A stretch of 64,000 nucleotides of DNA. It comes from Hymenolepis diminuta (taxonomy: Eukaryota; Platyhelminthes; Cestoda; Cyclophyllidea; Hymenolepididae). How positions within the stretch are numbered: position 1 is the stretch's first letter; the number at the start of each line of letters is the position of its first letter. The notes beneath the pieces are model-generated. The model had not been told where the DNA came from and ran no database searches. It saw nothing but the letters and a program-made list of their open reading frames with translations. Shown in pieces: positions 14,001 to 26,512 of this stretch. The stretch lies in NCBI GenBank assembly GCA_900708905.1, contig CAADRB010000070.1:289748-353747 (forward strand). Reading direction: 5' to 3'. The position numbers and the translations under genes were made by a program.

Positions 14001-15864
14001 GAGATTGTGCAATTACAAAACAATGCAAAACCTTGATCCTGAAAATAGGTATCTAGCGCTAATTCACTTAATCCCTGATGCCATCAAAGTGAATTAAAAA
14101 ATATAAAAACATTTAGGGTTAAAGGGCATCAGTAGTAATTTCAACTATGCCGAAGTCAAGTATCAAAAGGAAGCTGTTTCAAATATAATTCGAATAGTAA
14201 ATACGTACAAATAATTCTTTGAAAATCCATAAAATCTCTACTTATTGGTAAAGCCGGCTTTTGTTGCTTTTATTCCGACTTCATATAAATGAGAGGTGAT
14301 AAGTATTAGATTCAAATTATATTACTGAATAGACCATAAGTAGATCGAGTTAGATTAATCCAGACTCACCTTTCTTTTTAACCTTGCATCAGACATCCAT
14401 CTATTTGCATTCATTGCAACCACCAGTGTGTCCCTATCCTGGCAAGCTTCTGCTACTCATTGCATAGCAAAATTTCCCATAGGAAATCACTTGAGCATAG
14501 GAAAAACAGAAAGGAAATTAAAGGAGAAGAAATCTGACAAACGTTGGGAACAAAGACACTTCGTTTAGTAATTGGATTCAGGTTCTTGTAATTTTCTTAT
14601 TACGGAAAGTTGGTTGCTTTATTAGCCAAAGTTTAAATTGAATGGTTTGCTTCTTTCATTTCTAATTTAAATTATGACTGGAAATTTCAATTCTTATTGA
14701 AAAATTTATAATTTGAGATGGCTGGTCAAATCGCTTCATCATATATTTCCTCTTGTGATGGAGATAGTAGAATGGTGTCAGCTTACATGATTGTGCTATA
14801 GCAATGTGAAAGGATACATGAAAATCTCATTTGACTGCATTTACATTACCTAAATGAACCAGGCATAATATAACTTAATATAAGAAGGCTGATTTCGTTA
14901 TGCTGTAAACAATTTCATCGAGGTTTGCTGAATCCAAATCTTCTACAAACATTTTATTACTCTTAAATGCCTTGGTTTTAAGGAATGCAGAAAACATTCA
15001 ATTATCAGTTCATATAAACAAACTCATGATTATAGGCTGAAACTTCATAAATTTTTAAATTAATTTGAGAAAAAATGGTTCTTTACCTAAGCAGAGACAC
15101 GTTTGCTCCTCATTTGCCTTTTGAAATTGGCAAATTAGAAATAATCTTAAATTAATTAATATATTGACCTGAGAGACATAAAAATATTTTAAAATCGTAA
15201 TTAGTAAATTTCGTCTATGATTAAATTAAATAGCTCTGTTTGTTTGTTCACAAATTGATTAAATTTACGGTGTTTCGTTCTGAAATCCAAACATAAAGAT
15301 ATTTTAAACGTATAGATTAAAGCATATCGAAGTGTTCCAATTGATCAGGAGTCTAAAATAAGCATTGCTTTGTGGTCATAAGATCATGACAGACTTCACG
15401 GAGAAAACCTCTAAATAAGGGAAACAATAAACGACTTCAGCAAGTTATAAAACGGGAAAAGTGTCAAGAAGTAATAAAATTGGGGCATCAGGTGTCTAAC
15501 TTTGTTTAAATTATGTATGCACCGAGTTGCTCAATATCTGTTTCATCATCGCAGATGAGTCAACAACAGATAAGTGGCATTATTATTTGTTTATTAAAAT
15601 TAATAAATATGAAGTTTTGAGTTTGATGCAACTAATGTCCGAAAAAATGGGAGAAAGTATCTCTTTACCGGGTACTCATTTCCCCGTCTACTTTAATTCA
15701 GAGACGGCAATATACAATAAATTTGTCTAGACTTAGCTTCCTAATCTAATAGCAATTCGGTTACATTTTAGCAGGCGATCAGGCAGCAATTTGTCTGGAC
15801 AAAATGTGGAATCCTGGAACTAAACCTCAAAGTCGACTGAGTTTTATCTTCTATGAGCATTTAC
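11013..15864. other. Intergenic DNA, no gene recognised
   Basis: AT-rich sequence with a short CT-rich tract near 12370-12390. An 84-codon plus-strand frame (12923-13177) starts with ATG but has no motif, no splice context and no partner exons that I can see. Nothing else could be supported. Confidence 0.55.
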
Positions 15865-16125
15865 CTTTGTAATCCTGAATACCAGTGTCTTCATACTCAT
15901 TGGAAATAAGATAACTCCAGTAAGTACTTGTAGTGCTAATTCTTGGGCCAATGTTTAAATAATCAATTACTAGGTCGGTGTCAGTGTGTCTCGATTCAAT
16001 AAATACTCGATTACACATTGTAGAGTAATCCTTTAATCCTTTATAATCCTTTATGAGAAGAGTGAGCTTTGTATCATTCTTCATCATATGAACGAACGCA
16101 ACTTCTGAATATTTGATGAGGTCCA
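15865..16125 (-). other. Possible internal coding exon of an unknown minus-strand gene
   Basis: A minus-strand open frame of about 87 codons ends at a good splice-donor match (AAAG followed by GTAAAT), shortly before the in-frame stop at 15851. The upstream boundary would be CTCAAAG/TGG, a weak acceptor because the preceding bases are not pyrimidine-rich. With these borders the exon is 261 nt and phase 1-1. The composition is polar and protein-like, with an ESRHTDTD segment, but no domain is recognised. It could equally be a chance open frame. Confidence 0.2.
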
Positions 16126-16126
16126 C

Positions 16127-17169
16127 TTTGAGTTAACATTAAAATGCATGTCTCTCCCGAGAACATTATTTTGCATTTCTTAATACGATTTTAAAGAAAC
16201 TCTTTTCAGGAGATTGCACGTACAATTTTACAGGTATTAAAATCTGTATTTTTACAGGATAAAGTAATTTTAATCTAATTAAAAAATATCTTGAATTAAT
16301 AGAATGTAAGTCTTATTTACCTCTTTTTAAGTTAACAATATACAACCGAGGACTTTTAACTTTAACAATTACGAAGTACTAAATGAAAAAGATTGATAAT
16401 TAATCGTAAAAAAGTACAAATGAAGAGAAATATAAACTTTTTTTAATAAAATTCTGCTGGAAGAGTTTTAATGGTATTAAAAGATTAATTATGTGAAACT
16501 GATATAAATTTGTTCTTCACTAATCAAATGGGTTTGGAGACCTCTACAATTGAATATGGTTATATAAATGCATTGTTTATTTTAATGCGATTTTTACTTT
16601 GATAATATGTTGTGCTTCATCACGTGGATTTATCTTGATAAGATTTAATTGGATAAAACGCATTAATGCTGGGTAAATCCTTGTGATTCGTGCCTAGTTA
16701 AAAGAATTTTGTATCAACAAACCGCTTTTCGCTATTATAAGAGATCAGTAGATGTAAAAATCTTGAAATCTGAGCTTCAGAATATTGGGAAGAGAAGCAG
16801 TGAACTGTGTTGACTAATCAAAATGTAGAAACTTGATGGATCCGGAATTCAAATGAAGTAAAACTCCATTGACGCCCACTTTTGACTGTGCACTTATAAT
16901 TCAACACGTAATCTCCTTTTTAGGATTATTCTCATGAATAAATATTATGAAATACAATCTGTGATGTATTTCGGAAATAATTAGTATGAATGAGTATGGT
17001 CATCAATTATAAGTTTGTAGTAATCACGTTTATTAACGCTTTCTCGAATTGAAATTTCCATCTAGATTCCTGTACTGTCCTGCAGTCAGCACAATCTTAA
17101 TATTTATGACCTACGAACAAATAACCTGAACTGTACCCAAATACAGAAAACTTTGGGCTGGTAACTCGG
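16127..17169. other. Intergenic DNA, no gene recognised
   Basis: AT-rich sequence without open frames of note, recognisable RNA genes or repeats shared with the rest of the window. Confidence 0.55.
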
Positions 17170-17465
17170 TGTTCTGACTGAACGAGCGTTTGTTGTCGTC
17201 TGACCTTATTTGTTTATCTCCACTCACAACACATAAATACCCCTTTTGTACACCAAGACACCTCGCCACTGCACCCCCTCTTCCCTCCCCCCCCCCTCCA
17301 ATTCTCTGGACCTTTCTTCGTGTTCAATAAAGCTCTTTAACTTAGCAGTCTTTCTTCTTTTCATCTTTTCTGTGATGAATATTGAAAGGAGTTAGAAGGG
17401 CGATATCTCAGCAGGAACTCTAAAGTCACTCAAATAACTTGCTACCCTCACCACACTCTCCTACA
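17170..17465 (+). mobile_element. Candidate solo LTR of a second family (weak)
   Basis: The segment begins TGTTCTGACTG and ends CTCCTACA. It carries a TATA-like ACATAAATAC at 17231-17240 and a poly(A) signal AATAAA at 17326-17331, followed by a T/C-rich stretch. This order resembles U3-R-U5 of an LTR. The flanking bases match only partly (TCGG on the left, ACGG on the right), so the target-site duplication is imperfect. It also contains a run of ten C (17287-17296). No second copy was found in the window. An ordinary promoter-like or 3'-end-like sequence is an alternative. Confidence 0.3.
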
Positions 17466-20400
17466 ACGGTAAGATGATCACTCTATTCATTTTACCTTTA
17501 TATATGGATATGAAAATTTCTAAATTAAATATCTGCTGAATATTGCTTGCATTTAAGTTGTGTTTATTGAGTTTTCGCCGATTTATTATTTCCGTTTTCA
17601 TTCTGGAAGCGATAAGTAAGATTTTTGGATCTAAAAGCCGATATCCCTGTCCATAAGATGTGAATAACAAGTTTCAGGAAAATTTATTTATTTCACTTTC
17701 AAATAGTATTTTATACATAAAAGTTGATCAATATTTCTATGAAATGGGAAAAATGCATAAAATATAAATATTAAGTTCGTAAAGGAAGAATATTTATTTT
17801 ATGAATTCAATAAAAGACGTGATGTTTGATAATTTGCTGAGGTATTTTATCAAACTGCCTGAAACTAAACTGTCATAATTTTAACCACCTGGCTCATCAA
17901 TTCCCACCTCTCATTTCTTATCAAAGTAGCATTTATTTCATTATTTAAATTTTATTATTTAGGCGGAAATCACAGCGTTACTCACTTTTACTTCATCATA
18001 AAACACACTTCAAAGTGTATTTTATCTTTACCTCAACCTCAGTAAAACGGAGTTCCGACTCCAATAATTTTAACATAAATCAAGACTAATAAAACAATTC
18101 TTAAAGTCTCACTAAAATTGTGCATTTATCTGGATGTCCACCTATTATTCAGTGGACATATTTCAATATACCAAGCTCTACTCTCCCAAGGTTTAACTTT
18201 CAGGATTTGGTCCCTAGGTTTCTAAGAGAATTCTGGCCTACTTGATCAAATTTATTGATTGATCATACCATCTTGAAATATAAATCTACAAGCAGTCGAT
18301 TCTGGGTAAAAATTGATCTTGATGTTCTGACTCCTTCTATTCTACTCCTCTCCCCTCACTTCTCATTGGATAAATTCGTGCTCCTTGTATTCAGGTACTT
18401 TTCAATGGTTAAAAATTGTCAATTTTTACATTGTCGTGAATAATAATAATGGCATTTATTTTAGCCTTAAAAGATTTGAGAAAATGAATATCCGAAAGCA
18501 GCATCGAATAAAAATGGAGATTGTTCCAAGTGCTCGAAAAAGTAATCCTTTTTACCGAATTAGCACAAATAAAATTCTGAGGTCTGAAATGGTTAATTTG
18601 ATGAGGTCTCCACAATGATTAATGGAATAGGATTGGCTGTTTATGCAATTAGCATAAATATGTTAAATAATCTTAACTTAAATTAAAAACAAAAAATGGA
18701 AATTTGAAATACTGTTACATTCCCATTTGATAATCCGTCAGGCAAAAATTAAAACAAATTTAAGAGAGTACTTATGAAAAAATAACCATTGTTTTTGGGT
18801 TCATTTAAAGGATCCTGAGAATGAGTAAAAGGCCGGCTCGAATTTAACTTCTGTCCGATCAACAACAAGCATTACTGGAAACATGAACTCGCTTCCAAAG
18901 TTTACCTCCTACAAATATATATTAAGGTGTATAAAGCCTCCCCCCCCCTCCCCCTCCTCATTGATTAATGAAATCGTTTCCCAACACTCATATTGGATTG
19001 AGAAGAAGCAACTTCGAGCTTTCATGAAGCGAAACAAGAACTCTATTGACCAGACTTAACCGGTACAATTGACCATTCCGCTCACTAAGTATGCTCCGAT
19101 GGACATAGAATCCATCATCTTTAACTGTTGTGTAACTGATTGCTCTTTATGTCATCCACAGTAGCGCAAACACATCTGTAATCGTGAGGAAGTAAATTAA
19201 AACCAGAGAATGCGGAGTGACTCAGTAATGGGTAAATAGGAAGCGATCGGTTTGAATTTGGGAATGCATCGATTAGTATAATTTTACTCGATTTTGGATT
19301 CTGGCTCTGCGATTTCTGCTAAATGAGAATGAGTTTCAAGTGGTGATTATATACTTTTCAATATTTCCAAGTGAATCCACGTTTGCGATTTTTGGAGTTA
19401 ATTGATCGGATGGTTATTTTAGATGTCAGTCCATATTATTTTGTTGTATATTTTCCTTCTATTAGTCAAATAATTGCGGAATTATATAATCCAACATGAT
19501 ATATAGTTGACCTTTAGTGAACTGCCTAGTGGTGGTAAAGTGAACACCTACCGGGTCATAAATCACGGTAGTTGCACTTACGGTGACTGGTATTATCAAA
19601 TATTCCTGTTAAAACTGACCAATATACGGGTGGCATTTTAAAAAGTCCCGATAAAAATTTTTCTGAACGTCCTTTTTGTCTTCCTTCAGGTGACTTGAAA
19701 ATTAAAAGGATTGGGAAAATTTTCCTGTTCACCTTTACCACGATCCATGTCCATTTAAGTGTATTTGATTAATGAGGGTAGTTTTCTGTTTATATAGATG
19801 GATGTTTGCCATTCATATATTCAAGTATTTGACTCAACTTATGACAGGAATTCTTAAAGCAGTACTTCTATCTGGCGATAGAAATGACTATCGAAATTGT
19901 TTAAATATTTTACTTAAAAGAATTTTAGTGCAAAATACTCAAAATGGGGACCCCAAGGCACTTTTCCTTTCCTAGAGTTATACAGGCGCTTTTTCCAGAT
20001 AATTCTTTGGATAAGGAAATTGCATTCAGTCTTACCTTTTTCATAAGTAATAACCAATGGGGATGAATATTTGACCGGTTTAAACAAAACCTACTCCAGC
20101 TAATCTGTGGGTATACAGTTCTCTTAATCTACAGTTGAAGTTAGTTAAAGCATTACAGGCACATCTAGTGCAAAAACCGATGGTTGTCCATGTATTCTCA
20201 GAAACCCTCTGAAATTCATCACCAATTCCAAATTCTATATTATCTTGTCCCATTAAAGCAGTAGTATAACTTTTCATCATCAGTCACCGATCCCATTTCA
20301 TTGCTAGTACTTAAGGATTTGGGTGCGTCGGCAGAACCAATGCAAGTATTAATGATAGTGTTCGTAGGTATAAAGGTCATCTGAGTTCACACTAATATTT

Positions 20401-22100
20401 ATGACTATTAAATTCAGTGGATATGCATCAATGGGTCTCGCCGTTGTGATCCTAACTTGGAATACGTATACGTGGGTATTAGCTTGATTTTTCTAGATTG
20501 AAACAGTGTTGCATGGCTATTTTCACATCCCAGTTACAAAAGTATGGAAACAGGCTTGATCGGACGAATATTTTTCCCTAAATCCGCTAAAAGTTCGTTC
20601 CTATACCAATCTCTGGTTGTCGGTTCAGAACGATAAAGAGCGTCGGTATTCCAACTTTGTAAGTATGAATAAAATCAAGTCCGGGTTTTGAAATTTCGGT
20701 TTCAAGGGGTGATAAAATCTAGACCGCCCAAGGCTAATAAGTAAATTTTATTTCAATAGAGTTCAAGATATAGAAGTGAACTTTTCTTAAGACATCAGAT
20801 TGTTAATTATAACCACTAAGTCTGTTTTCAATGAACTGTCTTGACAAAAATTACTGCTGCAAAGTTTTGGCTTTAATTTTTAACAAAGCAACGAAAAATA
20901 TAACTCAGAATATTTAAGTTTTAAAAACACAATTTTTCTCAGACCATTTGCACTAATGGTAATATATCCGATTTAGTTACTAATAAAACCTTGGCTACTG
21001 TGCCTAAACCGAGTTCCTTGCTAAAAAGTTCTCATAAAAATAATAGAAGTCTACGCAGTATAGCCTATCAAACCTATGGAAGTATTTTTCTCTTATCTTT
21101 TGTACTATTAAAAAGATATTAGACGTATGAACTGTGCAAGCCGAGTTAATCACACTGCAATCAATCTGATATGACCTTAATCGACCTGAAATCAGTGAGA
21201 TTTAGCAGTTAAGATCACCCAGTTGTAGAAACTAGTCATTCCGATGAGTTCCCTCACAGAGCCAAACATTTTCGCTAAGATGTCTGTAGACAATCACCTT
21301 TTCCAAATTAGAAACTGCAGGGTTGGTCGGAGACCAAAAGTAAATGGTACAGCTATAATGCGAGAGTGCGTGAGGGGATGAATGGAGCCAAAGTAGCAAA
21401 AATGCCAACAATTCAGCTACCTTGTCAACCCAACCGAGTTAGACTTAGCCATCACCTTACAAATTTAGTGATCTTCTTAGAGGCCAAAAGAATACAACAC
21501 TCAATCCCAAAATCAGAAGTAACAAGAGTTAAATTTGACCACTTGTGTATTGGACAATCGTAGAATGAAAGACGAATGAGCAAAAGAAAGGGAAAAATGG
21601 AAAAGGAGAGCTAAATCACGCATCTAAACAGCGTGTGTGAATACAAAACAAAAAAAAGAGGGAAAGAGGGGTTAACCAGTGTATTTAACCCAAGGTCACA
21701 ATTAGGACAAGCAAACCTATTCACGTCCAATGTGTTCTACGCACTGACATAATTTTATGTCCCAATATAAAAATTAGGTCAAGCAGGTCTATAGATCACT
21801 ATGCAATATTAAGATTGTAAGATCAATGAACAGGTGTTTGCACCAAGAATGTAATAAATGCCATGTAAGCAAGACCGATACGTTGAGTCGTAACTGAGCT
21901 GTGTCGAGTACAAAACCAATAATCGATATGCAGACGCGCATTGGCCACAAGGGATGAAAATGCATCAACTGCAGACACTCGAACATAATAATAATTTCAC
22001 TAGGGCCAGAAATGACAGAAAGTAGGCGGTCCAAAAGTACATCTTGAAAGACATGCAGAAATTACATCCTTCAAGGTTTCATTAAAAGCTTAAATCGTGA
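17466..22100. other. Intergenic DNA, no gene recognised
   Basis: Contains a C-tract (nine C at 18940-18948) and several 60-77-codon frames without motifs. The minus-strand frame 20080-20280 has a Cys-containing FCTRCAC stretch but no convincing splice borders. I saw no RNA genes or repeats. Confidence 0.5.
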
Positions 22101-22123
22101 GATGAGTATATAATTTGTACCGT

Positions 22124-22167
22124 ACACTAGGTGATCACACTTCCACACTACAGTGTGATACTAGTGT
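22124..22167. repeat. Imperfect inverted repeat (hairpin)
   Basis: ACACTAG (22124-22130) pairs with CTAGTGT (22161-22167), and ATCACACT (22134-22141) pairs with AGTGTGAT (22152-22159). These give 15 base pairs in two perfect blocks with a small asymmetric internal loop and a 10-nt apical loop. It lies at the start of a 98-codon stop-free frame (22115-22411) that has no recognised domain. Confidence 0.6.
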
Positions 22168-23340
22168 GCCCGATTCCGGGACTACCGATCAATGCCCATA
22201 TCCAAACTTAGGCGTATATAATCAAATTGTATACTTAGAGCATAAAACTATTGCGCCTCAATTGGTCCGAGATAAAGTCTCACTGGCTGCTTCTGTCACA
22301 ACTCTGTCTCTTCATATTGATTTTGCTGAAACTCGTGGAAGATTAAAAGGATACAAATATACCCTCTGGATACCGAATACTAAGCTACTTTGCTTCTCTG
22401 TGGACATGTAAATTCCATCTATTACATTTCATTGATGTATGTAAGCATAAACTCCCTTCTTTTTAAATAGATTCCGTTTATTTGTATTTCTCATTCCGTC
22501 ACCATTCGTCACAACACACTATCGATTCGGCATTTACTGACGACCGTAAAAAGTAGCAATGGAAAAAAAAACAACTTCGATTTCTTAGTCGTTCAAAGGC
22601 TTCAATTAGGTGAAAATACATAAACTTATCTCACCAGTGTTTGAAATTTATTTACCATATTGTATCAGAGAAGAGAAAAGTCGGGACTAAGTGTTAATAA
22701 TTACTAACTAGGTCAAAGGGAAACCACTTTTACAAGAAGCTATCATTCTGCTATCTGTCTTGTTACTTTCCAGTGATCGAGAAAACATACCCGGAAAGTT
22801 AAATGCGTCCCGACGGTAATTATCTGAGAAAAGACGTATGCTGTCATAAAATGGAATTTAAGAACACATGTCAACCATCTACAATTCGGTCACCTAACTA
22901 GCCTTAACTACTATCTGCGTCTCGATCACTGCGGATGAGTCAACTGATGGTCAGAAGAACATGATACGGTCCTGGTTAGCCGGAATTGTAGCAAATATTC
23001 AAGACAAAGTCATTTCACCGAGACAATTAACACTCACTTTGTCCTTAATGGCAATGGAAGTCAAGGATTAAAAGAAATTAAAAAATTAACAAAAAAGGAT
23101 TAAACAATTCCGTAAAACTCAAAAGATCCCATGTATAAATGCCCTAATAAGAAACAAGCCGTTATCTTAATTTCAGTCCCCGAATACCGAAGAGACTTAA
23201 TGACAAATAATGCACGATGTATATCCGCCTAATATGTGTACTACAATTTTTGTAATGACATACAAGCAAAATAAAAGACTAATGATCACATACTCTAATG
23301 CATACATAAACTACACATATATACATACACTAAGAAAAAA
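22168..23340. other. Intergenic DNA downstream of TIMM10
   Basis: The stretch downstream of the minus-strand TIMM10 stop codon. It shows no clear minus-strand AATAAA close to the stop, so the 3' end of the transcript cannot be placed. The remainder of a 98-codon plus-strand frame (to 22411) has fairly balanced codons but no start context, splice borders or motif. Confidence 0.5.
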
Positions 23341-23583
23341 CTACTGAGAATTCATTCCAGGATTGTTCATAGATCCAAGAGTCTTCACCGCATGCGAATA
23401 CGCTTCCAAGAATTTTGCAGCGCAACGATCAATGCAAACTGCCTCGCCTTTGGTTAAATCTCCATCCGTATATCGAGGAGGGATGCATTTCTTCAAACAA
23501 GAATCAGTCATGTGTGCAAACATCTGTTGCACCATTTCAATTTCCAAGACTCGCATTTGTTGTTCTGCCGCTGGGTCAGTCAT
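23341..23583 (-). CDS. TIMM10: Mitochondrial import inner membrane translocase subunit Tim10
   Basis: An 80-residue small-TIM protein in one exon. The twin CX3C signature is present as CLKKC (C29/C33) and CIDRC (C50/C54) with 16 residues between, and the segments LEIEMVQQMF, PPRYTDGDLTKGE and CIDRCAAKFLE are typical of Tim10. In the family, Tim9 and Tim10 form a hexameric chaperone in the mitochondrial intermembrane space that carries hydrophobic precursors to the TIM22 and SAM machineries; the four Cys form two intramolecular disulfides after Mia40-dependent import. The start at 23583 (ATG ACT GAC) gives the family length (about 80-90 residues). The open frame extends six codons further upstream but has no earlier ATG there. 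A CACGTG E-box lies 16 nt upstream (23599-23604), where it could equally be 5' UTR. The gene is divergent from the FMR1/FXR gene. Confidence 0.95.
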   Translation of the reverse strand: MTDPAAEQQMRVLEIEMVQQMFAHMTDSCLKKCIPPRYTDGDLTKGEAVCIDRCAAKFLEAYSHAVKTLGSMNNPGMNSQ

Positions 23584-25173
23584 CGTCGCACAGAAGAGCA
23601 CGTGAAAATATATTGACGGATAGGTAGCAAATGTGGGCTAAATTGGCCATAATCAAATATGCGGCAATTTTGTTTTTCTAGAGAAATTTATTTGCAACTT
23701 ATCAAATTCTATTTTAAATATTATAAATTCTTTGAGATTAGTATTAGTTTAAATATCTAATCGAAATAATACAATCTTATAACCAATATAACTAACATTA
23801 AGGAATAGACCAATATAATACTAATCAAACTTTCAACATATTCATAAACCGTAATAATAATGAGAGTAATTTATTCACGGACAGTTCTTTTAATTCAAAA
23901 AACAAAGATAAGCAATACTTTATATTTATCACTTTTGCATGCGTATATCATAAATCGCACGTGGCTCCTTCAATTGAATTAATAGTTCTGTAATATTATC
24001 AACTTGATCTTGTGTAATAAAATATAACAAATGATGAGCAAGCGCTAAAAGTCAGCAAATCTGATAAGATGAATAAATCAGAGTTTCTATAAAATATATG
24101 AAAAATAAATGATAATGAAATTCAATTTAGGTACTGAGAGGAATTATTTAGAGATTAACAGATTTCCAAAACTGCAGAGCTATAAGTCAAGCTGACAAAG
24201 CTTACTGTGAAGTCTTTAAGTACTAGAGAATTGGAAAAATTATACAAATGATATGTGATTTTAAAGTGTAAATCCTAAAACATTGACTGATAATACAGAA
24301 AGTTCTTATTAATATAATATGGAAACTTTCTTAATCATTCCCACTGGACATGAATCAAGAGAAAGTCAAAAATAAAATTCTTAAATAAAGTAAATTCACT
24401 TGATCAATATTCACGAAATTTTTATTTAGTTCCCTTTTAAGTTACAGTTTAGTCAATTTCAAATGCAAACATATTTTCTTAACCATTTTTAGGGCCGATT
24501 TGACTACTAAAAATAATCGTGAACCGATTACATTGTAGAGCACTTGAACAGGAAGCGAAGCATGACTTATTTAGAAAATGGAACTAATATGATTCATTTA
24601 TTAGTTTATTTGATGTTTATGACGCAAATATTTTAAGTGGAGAAGGTTTTTAATAAATTTTCCGAAATAATTTTCAATTTTTTTGACGACCATAAGGAAT
24701 CTCCCTACATTCGGTGCTAAAGTTACGACTTCACAAGAACACTTCCATACATATATTTTCATTAAATTGAAATCACGAGTCCTCATTCAGGTCTTTTCAA
24801 ACCTCTAAATTAGAATTAATATTTCCTACACAATATTCTGAACAATGTTAACATGTTACCCGATTCTTTCGACGCCAAGTATTTAAGAAGCAGAAATTCA
24901 GAATGTTACGTGAAAGAAGCTGTAAATAATCCTATTGACTCACAAAAAATGAAATGAAATTTGTGTGAATCAATTATGGTGTTCATTTCAAGTTTATTCA
25001 TCTCACAATTCTTTCTTCATTACAACAAAGAAGTTGATGTGCGTAAGTAAAAATGTCCATTTTTCCCATTGTATATTTAAAGCAAATCTAAATTACTTAT
25101 GCATTAGGTGAATAAATTTAATGATTTACAATGAAATTGAGATCTGACCATTGTCTGCAAATGAAATGGCAGG
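23584..25173. other. Intergenic DNA upstream of TIMM10
   Basis: Contains the 5' region of TIMM10; on the minus strand CCAATTTAG/CCC about 65 nt before the ATG could act as a cis- or trans-splice acceptor. The rest is AT-rich without recognised genes. Confidence 0.5.
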
Positions 25174-25479
25174 TGTAATAACGTTATGTCTACCGGAGCC
25201 TCGTCGATCGAATACATGGGACAAGTCAAGTCATTCATTTCACTAGATCAGTACAGAGATGGCCGAGAAGCCATCTCGATTTATTGATAAATAAATTACG
25301 TTTATGTACAAAACATTTCTTCTCTAGACGTCAGTCATGTCTAGTTGTCGACGTCTCAGCTTGATGATGGAATCTGTTTAGATATCTATGCATAAAAACA
25401 CACATGCAACTGGACCGCCTGTGTACTCGTCAATCATTTCTAATCGTCAGGTTTTGATAGACATCTGTTGGCTATAACT
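25174..25479 (+). mobile_element. Solo LTR (family A, copy 2), diverged
   Basis: It starts TGTAATAACGTTATG like the other family A copies and can be followed to GACATCTGTTGGCTATAACT. It shares the stem-loop, the GACGTCAGTCATGTC block, the GGACCGCCTGTG block and the terminal TTTTGATAGACATCTG with copies 1 and 3. The right end has lost the terminal CA, and the flanks (GCAGG on the left, CCACC on the right) do not form a target-site duplication. It is therefore either eroded or a product of inter-element recombination. It lies in the divergent interval between TIMM10 and the FMR1/FXR gene, about 1.1 kb upstream of the latter's start codon. Confidence 0.8.
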
Positions 25480-26310
25480 CCACCTAAATTTGGGGCATTG
25501 ATCTTGAGGAATCAAGCCCACCCCTTCGGTCAGTCATGACGCTGTCCAGTGTCTGGCACTTGTCTTGCACACGCTAAGGTTTGTGAAATAGTAAAACATG
25601 AGAATTATTGATGGAGGAAAAATCATTTTTTTGTATGTAACAAGAAGGCACTGGCGATTCGACCACCACAAACTAAAAAATGATTTACTAACTAATAGAC
25701 TCATTTGTCCAGTAGATGAATACGACAAAAATTATGTAAAAAGAGCATGGATGTAAAATCACATTGAAGCATGTCACTTAAAGAATATCAAGAATTTCCT
25801 TTTGAAGGGCAAGATGATATAATGAAAGGATAAATCTAAGGGAACTCCAACTTAAATAAGGTAGACAATCTGATGATTGTTGAGCTCAGACGAAGTAGGG
25901 TTCTACTGATTCTCTGACTCTTGCTCCTACTTTTCTAAATGCTTCCATATAAAGTTGAGCATACTCATTCTTTGTAAACATTTACTCCCTATGCGTTTGG
26001 CTGTTTACCCACGATGAAAAGTTGCAAAGCTGCTTAATCCTGCCATATTAAAAAATAAATTGAGGTATTAATGGCTTATAATAGATGAGTTTGGGATTAA
26101 ATCGACTGCGCATCAAGATATAACAAAATCCTACACCTTTAGCTATCGCAGTATGAAGCACACCGTCGGTTTTTTATATTCGATGTTTTCTCAAACAGTA
26201 ACTTATAATGTACGTAATTTATGTAATTATATAACCGGATTAAAATCAAGATATTATGCAAATTGAAGAAAAGCAAAATATTCATAAAATTTTAGGGCTT
26301 AAATGCTCTT
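25480..26310. other. Intergenic DNA upstream of the FMR1/FXR gene
   Basis: AT-rich sequence between the LTR and the FMR1/FXR gene. No obvious TATA box or CpG-rich promoter was seen, so the transcription start cannot be placed. Confidence 0.5.
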
Positions 26311-26339
26311 CATTATGTCACTCGACGAGTCACATAATG
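26311..26339. promoter_or_regulatory. Near-perfect palindrome upstream of the FMR1/FXR gene
   Basis: CATTATGTCACTCG and CGAGTCACATAATG form 14-nt arms around a single A, with one mismatch. It lies about 240 nt before the start codon. It may be a binding site for a dimeric factor or a hairpin in the leader; its function is not shown by the sequence. Confidence 0.5.
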
Positions 26340-26512
26340 GCGAATCCGGATACATTAAATTAATTGATTGACTACTACTTTAAATTAAAAGGAAGTAAAC
26401 AGCAAGCGAGAAGAAAATTTAATTTAATTCATTCACTTTTAAAACAACTAAATCTGTAATTTAATGGAAGAAGGATTTTTATATTATATTTGTTTATGTG
26501 AATATTGTCGGT

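Noticed and set aside
17281..18954. C-tracts at 17287 and 18940 as regulatory or G-quadruplex sites
   Set aside because: They are single homopolymer runs without the spaced runs needed for a quadruplex.
20080..20280. Minus-strand 66-codon frame with an FCTRCAC stretch
   Set aside because: Codons look plausible, but there is no good acceptor, the donor (GTAG/GTTTTG) is weak and no family is recognised.
23363..23627. Plus-strand frames of 70-80 codons over TIMM10
   Set aside because: They are antisense to TIMM10, whose twin CX3C motif fixes the coding strand.
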